Of a DNA stretch of 64,000 nucleotides, positions 56,049 to 64,000 are shown piece by piece. The stretch comes from Saccharibacillus alkalitolerans (lineage in GTDB: Bacteria > Bacillota > Bacilli > Paenibacillales > Paenibacillaceae), in NCBI RefSeq assembly GCF_011090185.1, contig NZ_JAAFGS010000004.1:124001-188000 (forward strand). Direction: 5' to 3'. A program made the translations under genes and the position numbers. Under the pieces are notes generated by a model. That model made no database searches. It was not told the DNA's origin and saw only the letters and a list, made by a program, of their open reading frames with translations. Every line of letters starts with the position of its first letter. Positions within the stretch are counted from its first letter, which is position 1.

Positions 56049-57311
56049 ATGCAGTCTCCCGACACGTTATGGAACGCCCCCTTGGAAGATCTCAAAAAAG
56101 GATACACCCGCACCGGCGAGACGCTCGTCTGCCTGTTCTGCGGCAGATCCGCGGAACAAGGTCTGATCTATGCGGAAAACGGCGTCTTCTACGAAGCGGA
56201 GAAATATATGCGGCGGCATATCGAGACGGAGCACGGTTCTTCGTTCCGGGCGCTGATCGGTCTCGATAAAAAATCGACCGGGCTGACCGATCATCAAAAT
56301 GCGCTGCTGCGGCTGTTTTACGAGGGACGCAGCGACGACGAGATCAAGAACGAGCTGGGCATCGGCAGCGCTTCGACGATCCGCAACCATCGCTTCGTGC
56401 TGAAGGAGAAAGAACGGCAGGCTCGCATTTTCCTCGCGCTTATGGAACTGCTTAAAGAGGGAGGCGGCAGCCGGGAACCGGCCTTCATCGCGCCGCATCC
56501 CCGGGCCCGCATGATCGACGACCGCTATAACCTGACGGACGAAGAAGAACGGGAGATTTTGGGCGGCGCGTTTCCGAACGGCCCGGACGGCCCGCTCCGC
56601 ACTTTCGATCTCAAGGAAAAGCAGCGGCTCGCCGTGCTCCGGCACATCGCGGCCCGGCTCGACGACGAGCGGCTGTATACGGAGAAAGAAATCAACGCGG
56701 CGCTCGAACCGATTTACGCCGATTACGCCATTTTGCGCCGCTTCCTGATCGAATACGGATTTCTGGACCGCGAACCGGACGGCAGCGTCTACTGGACGAC
56801 ACAGGGAGGCAGGCCGCTCGCCTCTTCGGTCGTTTCCGCACCGGGCAGCGATAGACCGGCCGACAAGCAAAAAGCGCGCCGGGCGCTGCAAACCGAACCG
56901 AAAAACAAAACCGATGCTCCGGCGCGCACGGAAACCGAAGAGGAGGAACTCCCGATGAACCGCCGAAAAGAACTGCAGGCCATGTACAAGGAGATGAAGC
57001 AGGAAGCCGGCATTTACCGGATCCGGCACAAGGAAAGCGGACGCTCGTTCGTCGCTTCGCTGCCGAATCTGAAGTCGATGGACGGGCGGCGCTTCGAACT
57101 GAACGCCGGCAGCTTCCAGAACAAGGAGCTCCAGCGCGATTGGAAGGAGTACGGCGAAGACGCGTTCGAATTCGAAGTGCTCGAGGTGCTCGAGCCGTCC
57201 GAAAATCCTTATGTCACGACCCGCGAGCAGCTCGGCGAACTGGAGACGAAGTGGCTCGGCAAGCTGAAACCGTACGGGGAACGCGGATACAACCGCCGCC
57301 CGTCGGAGTAA
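56049..57311 (+). CDS. Zinc-finger / HTH / DUF2087 protein with C-terminal GIY-YIG-like domain
   Basis: 420 aa. Residues 25-65 have a possible zinc site: CxxC at 28-31 and HxxxxH at 57-62. Residues ~76-125 look like an HTH (GLTDHQNALLRLFYEGRSDDEI; STIRNHRFVLKEKERQ). Residues ~180-260 match DUF2087, found in putative transcription regulators (KQRLAVLRHIAARL, LRRFLIEYGFLDREPDGSVYW). A low-complexity linker (270-300) leads to a GIY-YIG-like domain (~315-418): GIYRIRH, then FVA where YIG is expected, and ELETKWLGKLKPYGERGYN. The changed second motif makes nuclease activity doubtful. An internal ATG at 56955 has a perfect ribosome site. Full-length function is unknown; DNA binding is likely. Confidence 0.8.
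   Translation: MQSPDTLWNAPLEDLKKGYTRTGETLVCLFCGRSAEQGLIYAENGVFYEAEKYMRRHIETEHGSSFRALIGLDKKSTGLTDHQNALLRLFYEGRSDDEIKNELGIGSASTIRNHRFVLKEKERQARIFLALMELLKEGGGSREPAFIAPHPRARMIDDRYNLTDEEEREILGGAFPNGPDGPLRTFDLKEKQRLAVLRHIAARLDDERLYTEKEINAALEPIYADYAILRRFLIEYGFLDREPDGSVYWTTQGGRPLASSVVSAPGSDRPADKQKARRALQTEPKNKTDAPARTETEEEELPMNRRKELQAMYKEMKQEAGIYRIRHKESGRSFVASLPNLKSMDGRRFELNAGSFQNKELQRDWKEYGEDAFEFEVLEVLEPSENPYVTTREQLGELETKWLGKLKPYGERGYNRRPSE
56938..56957 (+). promoter_or_regulatory. Internal ribosome site and ATG for the GIY-YIG domain
   Basis: GAGGAGG followed 8 bases later by an in-frame ATG at 56955 (MNRRKELQAMYKEM). Translation from here would give a 118-residue protein covering just the GIY-YIG-like domain, the size of stand-alone family members. 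Confidence 0.55.
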
Positions 57312-57349
57312 CCGGCACGCGCCTTCCGGCGTCTTTTTCCGCAGCAAAA

Positions 57350-57380
57350 AAGCCGCTTTTCCCCGAGGGGAAAGCGGCTT
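57350..57380 (-). terminator. Intrinsic terminator of ychF
   Basis: Stem AAGCCGC-TTTCCCC / GGGGAAA-GCGGCTT (one bulge). The minus strand runs into TTTTTTGC, so it serves ychF; the convergent plus-strand gene may share it. Confidence 0.82.
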
Positions 57381-57417
57381 TGCCTTTTTCGGCCCAAGCC
57401 GAGCGGGAGCTGCCCGA

Positions 57418-58518
57418 TTATACGTTGAAACGGAAGTGCATGACGTCGCCGTCCTGCACGATATACTCTTTGCCTTCGAGACGCAGCTGGCCGCGCTCTT
57501 TGGCGCCGTTCATGGAGCCTGCGTTCACGAGATCCTCGTAGCCCACCACTTCGGCGCGGATGAAGCCGCGTTCGAAGTCGGAGTGGATGACGCCCGCGGC
57601 GCCCGGAGCCTTCGTGCCTTTGCGGATCGTCCACGCGCGCACTTCCTGCACGCCGGCCGTGAAGTACGTATACAGGCCGAGCAGCTTGTACGCCGCCTTG
57701 ATCAGCAGGTTCAGCCCGGATTCCTGGATGCCAAGCTCTTCGAGGAACATCTGCTTGTCTTCGCCTTCCAGCTCGGAAATTTCTTCTTCCACTTTCGCGC
57801 TGATCGGCACGACTTCCGCGTTTTCGGCAGCCGCGAATTCCCGGACTTTTTGCACGTAAGCGTTGTTCGCCACGTCGGCGATCTCGTCTTCCGCGACGTT
57901 CGCCGCATAAAGAACCGGCTTCAGCGTGAGCAGATGCAGTTCGCGGATCAGCTGCAGCTCGTCGTCCGTCAGGTCGATGCTGCGCGCCGGCTGGTCGTTG
58001 TACAGCGCTTCTTTGACCTTCTCCAGCACTTCGATCTCCTGGGCGTACTGCTTGTTGCCGCCCTTCATGTTCTTTTTGGAGCGCTCGATTCGCTTGTCCA
58101 CGCTCTCGATGTCGGCGAGAATCAGCTCCAGATTGATCGTCTGGATGTCGCTGACCGGATCGATTTTGCCGTCGACGTGCGTGATGTTCTCGTCGACGAA
58201 GCAGCGGACCACGTGCACGATCGCGTCGACTTCGCGGATATGCGCCAGGAATTTGTTGCCCAGGCCTTCGCCTTTGCTCGCGCCGCGCACGAGGCCGGCG
58301 ATATCGACGAACTCGAATGCCGTCGGCACGGTTTTCTTCGGCTCGACCATTTCCGTCAGCTTGTCGAGACGCTCGTCCGGCACTTCGACGATGCCCACGT
58401 TCGGATCGATCGTGCAGAACGGGTAGTTGGCGGACTCGGCGCCCGCCTGCGTGATTGCGTTGAACAACGTGGACTTGCCGACGTTCGGCAGGCCTACGAT
58501 ACCGGCTTTCAATGCCAT
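57418..58518 (-). CDS. ychF: Redox-regulated ATPase YchF (OLA1 family)
   Basis: 366 aa, exactly the family length, from the ATG at 58518 (AGAGGAG 12 bases upstream). Obg-related P-loop ATPase that associates with ribosomes and takes part in stress responses. G1 is GLPNVGKST (9-17), G3 DIAGLVRGAS, and the G4 motif is NVAE rather than NKxD, which explains the preference for ATP. The C-terminal TGS domain is intact (EVRAWTIRKGTKAPGAAGVIHSDFERGFIRAEV; core RKGTKAPGAAG). Monocistronic. Confidence 0.97.
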   Translation of the reverse strand: MALKAGIVGLPNVGKSTLFNAITQAGAESANYPFCTIDPNVGIVEVPDERLDKLTEMVEPKKTVPTAFEFVDIAGLVRGASKGEGLGNKFLAHIREVDAIVHVVRCFVDENITHVDGKIDPVSDIQTINLELILADIESVDKRIERSKKNMKGGNKQYAQEIEVLEKVKEALYNDQPARSIDLTDDELQLIRELHLLTLKPVLYAANVAEDEIADVANNAYVQKVREFAAAENAEVVPISAKVEEEISELEGEDKQMFLEELGIQESGLNLLIKAAYKLLGLYTYFTAGVQEVRAWTIRKGTKAPGAAGVIHSDFERGFIRAEVVGYEDLVNAGSMNGAKERGQLRLEGKEYIVQDGDVMHFRFNV

Positions 58519-58596
58519 ATGAATACACAACTCCTCTGAGTTTGATCTGATTGGAAAATCGGGAATAACAAAGACACGCGAAAAGCATCGCCTTCC

Positions 58597-58602
58597 ATTA
58601 TA
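58597..58602 (-). promoter_or_regulatory. Extended -10 promoter element of ychF
   Basis: Minus strand TGA-TATAAT, an extended -10 with weak -35. About 80 bases before the ATG. Confidence 0.5.
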
Positions 58603-58731
58603 TCAGCATTTGCACCAAACGGATACAGGCGGCTTCTCCGATTTCCCGAAATGGAAAAAGGCGCTTCGCCCGCATGTTCGCCCCCCGGCCGCGTTCGGGA
58701 TCAAAGATCGATTCAAGCCCCGTCCCACGAT

Positions 58732-58779
58732 AAAAAAGGACTTTGGCCCCCGCCCCGCGGCGGTATCCGAAGTCCTTTT
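58732..58779 (-). terminator. Terminator of the carotenoid/fni unit
   Basis: AAAAGGACTT / AAGTCCTTTT arms around a GC-rich middle, minus strand continuing TTTTTTATCG. About 60 bases after the fni stop. Confidence 0.75.
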
Positions 58780-58839
58780 CCTCTGGTCCGTTCGTGCGGC
58801 CGGCCTTATTCCGTTCGCCCGTTGCTTCGCCCGATCCGC

Positions 58840-59889
58840 CTACCGGCGAATCAGGCGGTCCGTTCCCCGCAGCTGTCCGATGCCGCTCGCGCCGATGCCG
58901 AACATGACCGTGCGCAGTTCGAACTCGGCCTGCCGCATCGCGGCGGCGGCGCTCTCCGCCGAATCCACGGCCGGTCCGAGCAGCGCGCGGCCGAAGCCGG
59001 CCAGATCGGCGCCGAGCGCGATCGCCTTGGCCGCGTCGACGCCGTTTCTCAGTCCTCCGCTGCCGAGCAGCGGCATGTCCGGCAGTTCCGCGCGAATCTC
59101 CGCGATGCAGTCCGCCGTGCCGTTCCCCCAGCCGGCGAACGCTTCGGCGGCCGCCCGGCGCATGGCGTCCGCGCTGCGGAACTTCTCGACCTGGCTCCAC
59201 GAGGTGCCCCCGGCCCCCGCCGCGTCGATAAACGCGACGCCGGCTTCCGCCAGTCGGCGAGCCGTCTGCGCATCGATCCCCCAGCCGACTTCCTTGACGC
59301 CGACCGGCACGCCCAGATCGCGGCACAGCCGCCCGATCTGCGGCAGCAGCCCGGCGAAATTCGTGTTCCCTTCCGGCTGGAACACTTCCTGCAGGCTGTT
59401 CAGGTGCAGCACCAGCGCGTCCGCTTCGGCGATCTCCACCGCACGCCGGCACTGGTCGACGCCGAAGCCGTAATTGAGCTGCACCGCGCCCAGGTTGGCG
59501 ATGACCGGAATGTCCGGCGCCTTGTGCCGCACTTTGAACGTCTCCGCCAGCTCCTCGCGCTCCACGGCGGCCCGGATGGAACCGAGTCCCATCGCCCAGC
59601 CTCTCGACTGCGCCGCCTCGGCCAGACGCTCGTTGATCCGGCCCGTGCCGGCGCTTCCGCCGGTCATCGAGCTGATCAGCAGCGGCGCGTCCAGCTTTTT
59701 GCCGAGAAAAGCCGTCTCCAGGCCGATCGCCTCGAAGTCCAGATCGGGCAGCGCGTTGTGGCGAAACGCATAACGTTCGAATCCCGTCGTCACGCCGACG
59801 CCGGCCACCTCTTCTTCCAGACACAGGCGGACATGCTCGCTTTTTCGATCTCCGGTCGACGGACCGGGATTCTTGATTTTATCTGTCAT
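58840..59889 (-). CDS. fni: Isopentenyl-diphosphate delta-isomerase, type 2
   Basis: 349 aa from the ATG at 59889 (AAAGGAG 7 bases upstream). FMN-dependent enzyme that interconverts isopentenyl and dimethylallyl diphosphate, the building blocks of carotenoids and undecaprenol. Family text: RKSEHVRLCLEEEV near the N-terminus, LLISSMTGGSAGTGRINERLA (~70; core SSMTGGSAGTG), VIANLGAVQLNYGF (~125), VGVKEVGWGID (~195) and LLGSGGLRNGVDAAKAIALGADL (~270; core GSGGLRNG). Last gene of the carotenoid run, 100 bases after the glycosyltransferase. Confidence 0.94.
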   Translation of the reverse strand: MTDKIKNPGPSTGDRKSEHVRLCLEEEVAGVGVTTGFERYAFRHNALPDLDFEAIGLETAFLGKKLDAPLLISSMTGGSAGTGRINERLAEAAQSRGWAMGLGSIRAAVEREELAETFKVRHKAPDIPVIANLGAVQLNYGFGVDQCRRAVEIAEADALVLHLNSLQEVFQPEGNTNFAGLLPQIGRLCRDLGVPVGVKEVGWGIDAQTARRLAEAGVAFIDAAGAGGTSWSQVEKFRSADAMRRAAAEAFAGWGNGTADCIAEIRAELPDMPLLGSGGLRNGVDAAKAIALGADLAGFGRALLGPAVDSAESAAAAMRQAEFELRTVMFGIGASGIGQLRGTDRLIRR

Positions 59890-59989
59890 GGCCGCTCCTT
59901 TCGCTTGCGCTTGAATCCGGTTTCCTCTCCCGCCGCGCATATGTATACTGCTTCTTTCAGTCCCGGGCCGGCACGAGCCGAGACGCACG

Positions 59990-61129
59990 TTAACCGTACC
60001 GTCGGCCTTTCCATTCGTGTCCCTGCCCGCTCAGCCCGCCGAACACGCTCGCCAGCGCGATCGCGATCGTGCAGCCGATAGTCGCCGAGACGAAGACGCC
60101 GTGCCAGAGAGGCAGGCCGCCGCGAACGTCGCATACCGCCTTCACCGCCATGCCGAGCAGCATCGCCGCCCCGCTTGCCAGCATAAGATGGACGCTGCCC
60201 GAGAACAGGCCGGCCAGCAGGGCAATCGGAGGCAGGATGTACAAAGCCCCGTACCAGACCAGCAGAGCGACCAGCAGCAGGTAGTTTCTGCCGAGGCCCG
60301 AAAACATGTTTTTGCTGAAGCCTTCCCAGACCTCCCGGGTGCTGTGATACATGCGCATGCGGGCGTGGCGGCTCATGTCGGCCAGCATCATCTTGTAGCC
60401 GGCCTTCTTGACCGCGCGGGCCATCGCCATGTCGTCCACCATCTCGTTCTTGACCGCCTCGTAGCCGCCGGCGGACTCGTAGGCCGACTTTTTGATCAGC
60501 ATGTAAGCGCCGTGCGCGGCAGCGAACAGACCGCTGCTGGAACGGGACACCATCGGGATCGGCAGATGGCAGAGAATGGCGAATTCCATCATCGGCACGA
60601 CCAATTTCTCCATCCAGGTGACGGTCACCTGCTTGGGGAAGCCGGTCACCAGCCCGACCTTTTTCCGCAGCGCGGACCGCAGCGTATCGCGGATCGCCAG
60701 CGGCCCGAGCTTCACGTCGGCGTCGAGCATGAGATACCATCCGCCCGAAGCCCGTTCGGCCAGACGGTGGCAGGCATAGCATTTGCCTTTCCAGCCTTCC
60801 GGCAGCTCGCCGCCCTGCATCAGGCCGACGCGGGAATCTTCCATCGCGATCCGCCGCACGATGCCGCCCGTGTCGTCGCTCGAATCGTCGTCGTACACGA
60901 TGACTTCGAGCCGGAATTCCGAATCGTCCGAAGCCAGCACATGCCGCAGGCAGTCTTCGATATTGCGCTCTTCGTCGCGCGCGGGAATAAGCACCGATAC
61001 CAGCGGCCGGCCTTCGATGCTTTTGGCGCGCGAGCCGGGTACCGGCAGCGTGCGCGCGTTCAGCACGACGAAGATCAATTGAGCGGCGAGCAGTACGCAG
61101 ACCGCAGTCAAGATTAAGGTCAAAGTCAA
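59990..61129 (-). CDS. Family-2 glycosyltransferase of the carotenoid cluster (CrtQ-like)
   Basis: 379 aa from the TTG at 61129 (AAGGAGG 8 bases upstream). One N-terminal membrane helix, a GT-A catalytic domain (~45-270) and several C-terminal membrane helices. Motifs: VSVLIPARDEERNIEDCL, VYDDDSSDDT, MLDADVKLGP (DxD) and NEMVDDMAMARAV (the ED-like acceptor region). The layout resembles CrtQ of Staphylococcus, which glucosylates diaponeurosporenoate in staphyloxanthin synthesis. Position between crtM and fni supports a carotenoid role, but the acceptor is inferred. Confidence 0.82.
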   Translation of the reverse strand: MTLTLILTAVCVLLAAQLIFVVLNARTLPVPGSRAKSIEGRPLVSVLIPARDEERNIEDCLRHVLASDDSEFRLEVIVYDDDSSDDTGGIVRRIAMEDSRVGLMQGGELPEGWKGKCYACHRLAERASGGWYLMLDADVKLGPLAIRDTLRSALRKKVGLVTGFPKQVTVTWMEKLVVPMMEFAILCHLPIPMVSRSSSGLFAAAHGAYMLIKKSAYESAGGYEAVKNEMVDDMAMARAVKKAGYKMMLADMSRHARMRMYHSTREVWEGFSKNMFSGLGRNYLLLVALLVWYGALYILPPIALLAGLFSGSVHLMLASGAAMLLGMAVKAVCDVRGGLPLWHGVFVSATIGCTIAIALASVFGGLSGQGHEWKGRRYG

Positions 61130-61271
61130 TGCACGGGCCTCCTTTTTCGCCGGAAACAGTCGGACTTCTCGTTGGCGGACAGACCGGTCCGCGACGCTTC
61201 GAATATCGAGCCCGCCCGGTTTTCGGGCAGCGGGCTCCCGAGCTCCGAGCGGGAGCTTCCCGAGTCGCCCG

Positions 61272-62144
61272 TTACGATACCGCGGCGCTGCCCGCCGAAT
61301 CGTCGACCGCGCCGAAAGCGGCCAGCACCCGCGTCAGCAGCGCGCCCCGCTCTTCGTCGGGCACGATCGCCCGACGACTGAACACGTCGTAACCGTTGCG
61401 GCGCACCTGATCGAAAATGGCGCCGTAAAACGCGGCAGCGAGCGCCACGGCCAGACCGCTGCGCTTCGGATAGCTGTCCAGGTTGGACAGCCCCTTCTCG
61501 AACCAGGAGGCCGCGTATCCGTGCAGCTCGTCGATCAGGGCGACGAAGCGACCGTCGATCACGCCGCGGGCCAAATCGTCCTCGGTATATCCGTGACGCT
61601 CCATCAAATCCGCGGGAATATAACGGCGTCCCCGCCCGAGATCTTCTCCGACGTCGCGGATAATGTTGACGATCTGCATGCCCTTGCCCAGCGCGATGCC
61701 CGCCTCCGCCGCTTCGTCATGCAGGTCGTCGCGCAGCACCGGAAGCAGCATTTCGCCGACCGTTCCGGCAACGAGGTAGCAGTAGCGTTCGAGCTGCTCC
61801 ATCGTTTCGTAACGAAGCAGCGTCAAATCCGACAATTGGCCGTCGATCTGATTCAGGAACGGCCGTCGGTCGAGCGCCGGGAAGCTGGCGAACAACCAGC
61901 GCAGCGCCGGCCAGATGAAGTGGCCTTCCGCCTTGTCCAGCGCGAGGAATTCCTTCTTGAGCTCGTGGATCGTAAACGGCGACGTCTCCGGCTCGTCGAC
62001 GCTGTCGTCGATCAGGCGGCAGAACGCATAAATGACATAAACCGCGTGACGCCTTCTTTCGGGTAAATCCCGGAAGGCGTGGTAAAACGAGGTCGAGCCG
62101 CGCCGCATCGTATCCTCGCACTGCTGCACAATGTGTTCGTTCAT
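61272..62144 (-). CDS. crtM: Phytoene/squalene synthase family, probable dehydrosqualene synthase
   Basis: 290 aa from the ATG at 62144 (AAGGAG upstream). Head-to-head condensation of two prenyl diphosphates; with two CrtN-like neighbours a C30 product (dehydrosqualene from farnesyl diphosphate) is most likely. Both Asp-rich magnesium sites are present: LIDDSVDE (45-52) and RDVGEDLGRGRRYIP (~170). STSFYHAFRDLP near the start is typical. Start and the preceding desaturase stop share an ATGA. A C40 (CrtB) role cannot be ruled out by sequence alone. Confidence 0.88.
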   Translation of the reverse strand: MNEHIVQQCEDTMRRGSTSFYHAFRDLPERRRHAVYVIYAFCRLIDDSVDEPETSPFTIHELKKEFLALDKAEGHFIWPALRWLFASFPALDRRPFLNQIDGQLSDLTLLRYETMEQLERYCYLVAGTVGEMLLPVLRDDLHDEAAEAGIALGKGMQIVNIIRDVGEDLGRGRRYIPADLMERHGYTEDDLARGVIDGRFVALIDELHGYAASWFEKGLSNLDSYPKRSGLAVALAAAFYGAIFDQVRRNGYDVFSRRAIVPDEERGALLTRVLAAFGAVDDSAGSAAVS

Positions 62145-63616
62145 GGATTCCACTCCTTCAAAAGCTGATTTACGGCCATTCTCGCCCCCTGCATCACGAT
62201 CGGTACGCCGCCGCCCGGATGAACCGAAGCTCCGGCGGCATACAGCCCGTCTATGCTCTTGAAAGGCTTCGGCTGCGGCCGAAAAGGACCCGACTGGCCG
62301 AGAATCGGCGCAATGCCGAAGCTTCCTCCGACGTAATTGCCGTCCCGGCGCGCGTCTTCCGGCGTGCGCAGCTTAATCCATTTGATGGATTCCCGCAGGC
62401 CCGGATATCCTCTGCGTTCCGCCGCCTGAAGCACCTTTCGCGCCAGCCGCCGTCCTTCTTTGGACCAGGCGATGCGCGAAGCGTCCGGAGCGGGGATCAG
62501 GAAGTACAATACGCTCTCCCCTTCCGGAGCCGCGTTCGGATCGAGCTCGACCGGATTGAATACGTAAAACGACGGATTGGCGGCAATCATCCCCCGCTCG
62601 AAGATCGCCTGCAGGCCGTCCGTCAGGCTGTCAGGCAGGAAAAATTGATGCGCCGCCGTATCCGTCCAACGTTTCGAGGTGCCGACAAAAACAAGCACGC
62701 AGCCCGACGACGGACGATAAGGTTTGCTTTGCGCCGATTCCGGCAGGCCTTCGAGCAGCGGCAGCAGCAGCGGAAAGTCGCCGTTGAACAGCACGGCGTC
62801 GTATTCCTCCCGCCTGCCGTTCGCCACGAAACCCCGACAGCGCCCGTCTTCGACGACCATCCGATCCACCCGGGTGTTCAACCGGATGTCGACGCCGCGC
62901 GAGCGCAGCTCTTCTTCCAGAATAACCGGCAGGCGGGCGTAACCGCCTTCGATCATCCAGATGCCGAATTCGTGCTCCGCATACGGCAGAATCGAGTAGA
63001 CGCCCGGAGTGCCCGCAGGCTGGCCGCCGATATAGAGCGACTGCAGCGAATAGGCGTCGATCAGATCCGGATGCTTGAAAAAACGGGCGGAAGCGGCTTT
63101 CACGCTGCGATGCGCCTGCAGCTTGCCCAGCAGACGAATCTGCCGCGGCGTGAAAAAGTCCCGGCGGCGCGGAAACGTCCGCTCCAGCACCGCCTTTTGC
63201 GCGCCGGGATACAGATCGCGCATATGGTTCATATACCGCATATACCCTTCCCCTTCGCCGGGAAACAATCTGTCGATTTCTTTGGACTGATGTTCGGGCC
63301 GACGACGCTTCGTCATGACCCGTCCGTCCGAATAATGAATGCGGTACAGCGGGTCGGATTCGATCAACTTGATCCGTCCCCGTTCGATTCCGCCTTCCTC
63401 CAAAATCGACAGCAGCATCTCCGGCAGCAGCACGATCGTCGGCCCCTGGTCGATGCGGCGGGCATCTTCTTCGTCGCGCTCGAAAGCGATCCGTCCGCCC
63501 AACCGGTCTCGCGCTTCCAGCAGCGTCACGTCCGCCCCTCGGCGGCTCAGCAGCAGCGCCGCCGTCAGCCCGCCGATACCGCCGCCCACGACGGCGACTC
63601 TTGGCGCGCGGCTCAC
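62141..63616 (-). CDS. Phytoene desaturase-family carotenoid oxidoreductase (CrtN/CrtP type)
   Basis: 491 aa from the GTG at 63616, chosen for GGGGGAG upstream and because the product then begins with the FAD-binding VAVVGGGIGGLTAALLLSRRG (core GGGIGGL, ~10). Further motifs: RLGGRI, QGPTIVLLPE and the C-terminal AGASVHPGGGVPIVMQGA. It is a full-length second member of the family beside the partial gene upstream, which it overlaps by 4 bases (GTGA). In C30 pathways one copy desaturates dehydrosqualene (CrtN) and the other oxidises the end methyl (CrtP/CrtNb); the HPGGGVP ending fits the second better, but this is inference. Confidence 0.87.
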   Translation of the reverse strand: MSRAPRVAVVGGGIGGLTAALLLSRRGADVTLLEARDRLGGRIAFERDEEDARRIDQGPTIVLLPEMLLSILEEGGIERGRIKLIESDPLYRIHYSDGRVMTKRRRPEHQSKEIDRLFPGEGEGYMRYMNHMRDLYPGAQKAVLERTFPRRRDFFTPRQIRLLGKLQAHRSVKAASARFFKHPDLIDAYSLQSLYIGGQPAGTPGVYSILPYAEHEFGIWMIEGGYARLPVILEEELRSRGVDIRLNTRVDRMVVEDGRCRGFVANGRREEYDAVLFNGDFPLLLPLLEGLPESAQSKPYRPSSGCVLVFVGTSKRWTDTAAHQFFLPDSLTDGLQAIFERGMIAANPSFYVFNPVELDPNAAPEGESVLYFLIPAPDASRIAWSKEGRRLARKVLQAAERRGYPGLRESIKWIKLRTPEDARRDGNYVGGSFGIAPILGQSGPFRPQPKPFKSIDGLYAAGASVHPGGGVPIVMQGARMAVNQLLKEWNP

Positions 63617-64000
63617 TCCGCTCCCCCCGCGGCGCCCAGCGCCTGCGCCGACGCGCGCGGCTGCACGCGGCCGTCCGCTTTTTCGATCAAATCGACGCTG
63701 ATCCGCGCCGACTCGAAAATGGTCGGCAGGCCGCTGCCCGGGTGGGTGCCTCCGCCGACGAGCCATACCCGCTCGACTTCCTCGAAGCGGTTATGCGGGC
63801 GCAAAGCCAGCATCTGGCCGAGATTATGCGACAGATTGAAAGTCGCTCCTTGATAGACGTCCAGCGAGTCCTGCCAGTCGAGCGGCGTGTAGAACGCTTC
63901 CTCCTCGATACGGCTTCGCAGCCCCTTCAGCTGTTCGATCGACTCCAGCCGCTCCAGCATCCGGCCCTTCAGTTCTTCCCGCCGCCCGCTCCAATCCGTG
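63613..64000 (-). CDS. Phytoene desaturase-family oxidoreductase, C-terminal part (cut by window edge)
   Basis: The frame is open at base 64000 and ends at 63613, giving about 128 C-terminal residues. LRSRIEEEAFYTPLDWQ, YQGATFNLSHNLGQMLALRPHN and VGGGTHPGSGLPTIFESAR are the standard C-terminal text of CrtN/CrtI desaturases. An Ala/Gly-rich tail (SAQALGAAGGAE) follows. It overlaps the next desaturase gene by 4 bases. More of the cluster must lie to the right. Confidence 0.88.
   Translation of the reverse strand, partial: TDWSGRREELKGRMLERLESIEQLKGLRSRIEEEAFYTPLDWQDSLDVYQGATFNLSHNLGQMLALRPHNRFEEVERVWLVGGGTHPGSGLPTIFESARISVDLIEKADGRVQPRASAQALGAAGGAE

Larger units (their letters stand above)
58519..58839 (-). 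other. Intergenic region between fni and ychF
   Basis: 321 bases holding the ychF promoter (TATAAT at 58602-58597), the ychF ribosome site and the terminator of the carotenoid unit. No further gene seen. Confidence 0.55.

Overview
The window reads as a chromosomal segment of a Gram-positive member of the Paenibacillaceae. The evidence is the gene order shared with Bacillus and Paenibacillus (prfA-prmC ... ywlC-ywlE ... ywlG-glyA-upp ... atp operon-DUF1146-murA ... mbl-flhO-flhP-fabZ), S-layer homology (SLH) proteins with CsaB/TagA/TagO, strong AGGAGG ribosome sites, many TTG/GTG starts and fairly high G+C. Flagellar rod and chemotaxis genes imply motility. A C30-type carotenoid cluster and the absence of the sporulation genes expected at two conserved places suggest a pigmented, non-sporulating relative of Paenibacillus; Saccharibacillus would fit, but that genus call is inference.

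Layout, left to right (almost everything to 54.1 kb is on the minus strand). 1-0.9 kb: start of degS. 1-18 kb: cell-surface block, with a secreted phosphodiester glycosidase with a stalk domain, a 1461-aa SLH/Ig-like protein, metK, the probable main S-layer protein, a 113-aa coiled-coil protein and a 1305-aa SLH protein. 18-25.6 kb: cell-wall polymer block (tagO, tagA, csaB, a DUF5693 membrane protein, pgcA) and fabZ. 25.8-31 kb: epuA-like, flhP, flhO, mbl, murA, DUF1146. 31.3-38.8 kb: complete F1Fo ATP synthase operon including atpZ and atpI. 39-41 kb: mnaA and upp. 41.3-44.3 kb: sugar ABC transporter without its ATPase. 44.8-47 kb: glyA and ywlG behind a ZTP riboswitch. 47.2-51.8 kb: ywlE, ywlC (tsaC/sua5) and two tandem rodA/ftsW genes. 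52.1-54.1 kb: prmC and prfA. 54.5-57.3 kb (plus strand): a CheY-CheX fusion, CheX, and a zinc-finger/HTH/DUF2087/GIY-YIG protein. 57.4-64 kb (minus): ychF, then fni, a glycosyltransferase, crtM and two carotenoid desaturase/oxidase genes, the last cut by the window edge.

The central theme is the cell surface. MnaA supplies UDP-ManNAc, TagO starts the polymer on undecaprenyl phosphate, TagA adds ManNAc, and CsaB puts pyruvate on ManNAc. The pyruvylated polymer is the known receptor for SLH domains, three such proteins being encoded next door. MurA, Mbl and the two RodA-like proteins belong to peptidoglycan growth.

The observations I would follow first are: the ZTP riboswitch with its promoter and terminator in front of ywlG-glyA; the missing spoIID/spoIIQ/spoIIID and spoIIR genes; two in-frame translation starts for the S-layer gene; a second perfect ribosome site inside the DUF2087/GIY-YIG gene, plus a perfect palindrome over its promoter; and a terminator hairpin in the metK leader with no room for a SAM riboswitch. 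I see no tRNA, rRNA, CRISPR array, insertion sequence or phage gene.
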